From Prorocentrum cordatum (Eukaryota; Sar; Dinophyceae; Prorocentrales; Prorocentraceae), in NCBI GenBank assembly GCA_963575745.1, contig CAUYUJ010001414.1, forward strand, positions 86,770 through 150,769: a stretch of 64,000 nucleotides of DNA, given 5' to 3'. Every line of letters starts with the position of its first letter. Position 1 is the first letter of the stretch. The notes beneath the pieces were generated by a model that saw only the letters and a list, made by a program, of their open reading frames with translations, ran no database searches and was not told the origin of the DNA. A program made the position numbers and the translations under genes. Shown here in pieces: positions 62,719 to 64,000 of this stretch.

Positions 62719-63966
62719 ATGGAGCCGAGCCCGACGCGCTGTGGCGCCCCCCTGGCCGGGGAGAGGCGCTCGCGCGCCCAGGCGCATCGACACCGCGTCC
62801 GTCGTCGGCACATTCACCACGGCGCTACCATAGGCCACCCGCCTGGCCTGGAGGTCGCGCATGAGCGGAAGCAGATCAACATCAACAAGCCGCTGTGGAA
62901 ATGCACGCCTGAAAACGTTACCAAAGAGGAGTACGCCGCCATCTACAAGCACGCGTTCAACGACTGGGAGAATCCCCTGGCCGTGAAGCACTTTAGCATC
63001 GAGGGCCTGATCGAGTTCCACGCTGTGCTCTTCGTGCCCTGGCGAGCCTCTTTCGACCCGAAGGAGACCACGAAGAAGCGCAACGCCATCAAGCCGTACG
63101 ATCGCCGTGTGTTCTTCACGGATGTGCACACGATCTTGCCTGAGTGGCTCCACTTTGTGAAGGGAGTAGTGGACTCCGACATTATGCCGCGGAACATCCA
63201 TTGCCAGACTCCGCAGCAGAACAGGATCATGCGTGCGATCCGAAAGAACCTCGTCATGCAGTGCCTGGGCATGCTCAAGGAGATCACCGCGCAGCAGGAA
63301 GACTACGAGCATTTCTATGAGCAGTACGGCCAGCGCCTCAAGCTCGGCGCGCACGAGGAGTCGACCAACCGCACCGATCTCGCGGAGGAGCGAATGGGCT
63401 ACACGTACGAGGGCCCAGATGACATGGACGAGGAGCTGATGTGCCACAACACCCCGACGTCCAGGGACGAGAGCAGCTGTCCGAAGGAGCGCGAGATCGT
63501 TCACACACGTTACGCTGGCACGGATGCGCCCTCCATGACCGACTCCAGCGATGAGTTCATCCCTGCTGTCATCCGCGACACCATTAGCCAGGCCATCGCC
63601 ACCGAGATGGCCCGCCACACCGGCACCAGCGAGGAGATCGTAATCTTGGCCGTCGAGCGCGCGTACGACACCACCGTCTCTCACCCATTCTGGGATCAGG
63701 TCGGCGCGCTGATGGTTGTGAACGGGTTGGCTCTCGAGCACATCCGCGACCTCGACGATCTTCGCGGGAACCGCCAGGCACCTGATGGACATCATATCAA
63801 TGACAATGGAGTCTCTCAACAGGGGGGCCAGACATCCTCTGAAGGTGCTGGGAAAGGGAGGCCTCTTGCATTCCTGTGCGAGCGTGACCTAGTCCAGTTG
63901 ATGGCATGCTGTAATAGGCACTTAATCCTTGGCTCTGGCGCCCTATCTGCATTCCTCCACCTTTGA
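62719..63966 (+). CDS. HSP90 middle-domain segment fused to an unrelated tail (probable retrocopy or chimera)
   Basis: The frame opens at ATG 62719 and runs to a stop at 63964. Bases 62872-63388 encode about 172 residues that follow the HSP90 middle domain closely: INKPLWKCTPENVTKEEYAA, NDWENPLAVKHFSIEGLIEF, LFVPWRASFD, HFVKGVVDSDIMPRNI, ENVTKEEYAA-type spacing and KLGAHEESTNRTDLAE. Many normally invariant positions are substituted (for example RRVFFTDV, QTPQQNRIMRAIRKN). The N-terminal ATPase domain is missing. After DLAE, where HSP90 continues LLRF, the frame changes to an acidic then Ile/Ala-rich sequence (DTISQAIATEMARHTGTSEE) with no HSP90 similarity that I recognise. No intron interrupts 1.2 kb, unusual in this window, which suggests retroposition. 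Chaperone function is unlikely. Confidence 0.7.
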   Translation: MEPSPTRCGAPLAGERRSRAQAHRHRVRRRHIHHGATIGHPPGLEVAHERKQININKPLWKCTPENVTKEEYAAIYKHAFNDWENPLAVKHFSIEGLIEFHAVLFVPWRASFDPKETTKKRNAIKPYDRRVFFTDVHTILPEWLHFVKGVVDSDIMPRNIHCQTPQQNRIMRAIRKNLVMQCLGMLKEITAQQEDYEHFYEQYGQRLKLGAHEESTNRTDLAEERMGYTYEGPDDMDEELMCHNTPTSRDESSCPKEREIVHTRYAGTDAPSMTDSSDEFIPAVIRDTISQAIATEMARHTGTSEEIVILAVERAYDTTVSHPFWDQVGALMVVNGLALEHIRDLDDLRGNRQAPDGHHINDNGVSQQGGQTSSEGAGKGRPLAFLCERDLVQLMACCNRHLILGSGALSAFLHL

Positions 63967-64000
63967 CGATCCTGTTTTACACAGCACGTTGGGCATGTCG

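Overview
The window looks like nuclear DNA of a dinoflagellate, a Prorocentrum-type genome being the best guess; the species is not provable from this stretch. It is mostly GC-rich and non-coding. Short exons with strong protein signatures are separated by introns of hundreds to thousands of bases. Several apparent splice donors are GC or GA rather than GT. Two LINE-type retroelement remnants, and very large amounts of purine/pyrimidine-asymmetric microsatellite, satellite and short terminal-inverted-repeat (TIR) DNA, fill the rest. There is nothing prokaryotic, no rRNA or tRNA that I can recognise, and no CRISPR.

Layout. (1) About 1.4-15.8 kb, + strand: a pepsin-type (A1) aspartic peptidase gene split over at least seven colinear exons, from the first catalytic motif (VDTGSS) through the PFDGILGLG and second-aspartate segments to the C-terminal WVIGQPLLR segment. 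A minus-strand LINE with endonuclease and reverse transcriptase (4.3-7.3 kb) lies in one of its introns. (2) 15.8-28.5 kb: satellites (152-bp, 83-bp and 75-93-bp units), TIR elements, microsatellites and one 100-N assembly gap. (3) 28.7-29.75 kb: a decayed JmjC/cupin-type gene. (4) 31.1-35.1 kb: 4 kb of GAT/GGT-rich degenerate repeat with an internal duplication of about 0.72 kb. (5) 38.8-39.3 kb, minus: the last exon of a superfamily-1 (Pif1/UvrD-like) helicase, abutting a 160-bp satellite. (6) 41.28-41.64 kb, +: a complete small secreted cysteine-containing protein. (7) 42.1-43.7 kb, minus: the RNase H / zinc-finger 3' end of a second LINE. (8) 44-62 kb: microsatellites, more TIR elements, and three Ala/Pro/Glu-rich candidate exons on the + strand. 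(9) 62.7-64 kb, +: an ORF with an HSP90 middle-domain segment fused to an unrelated tail.

The most interesting feature is the population of short non-autonomous inverted-repeat elements. I delimited at least fourteen families by eye and call them A-N here. One copy of family B coincides exactly with a 217-bp intron (GA...AG) in the peptidase gene, and removing it keeps the reading frame. Family A copies begin with GC and mostly end in CAG or GAG. A pair of family D copies, one with and one without a family A insertion, gives a natural filled/empty site. Family C copies have 8-bp flanking duplications. Together these look like several coexisting introner-like (intron-generating) DNA transposon families. 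All calls were made by reading the sequence; no database search was run.
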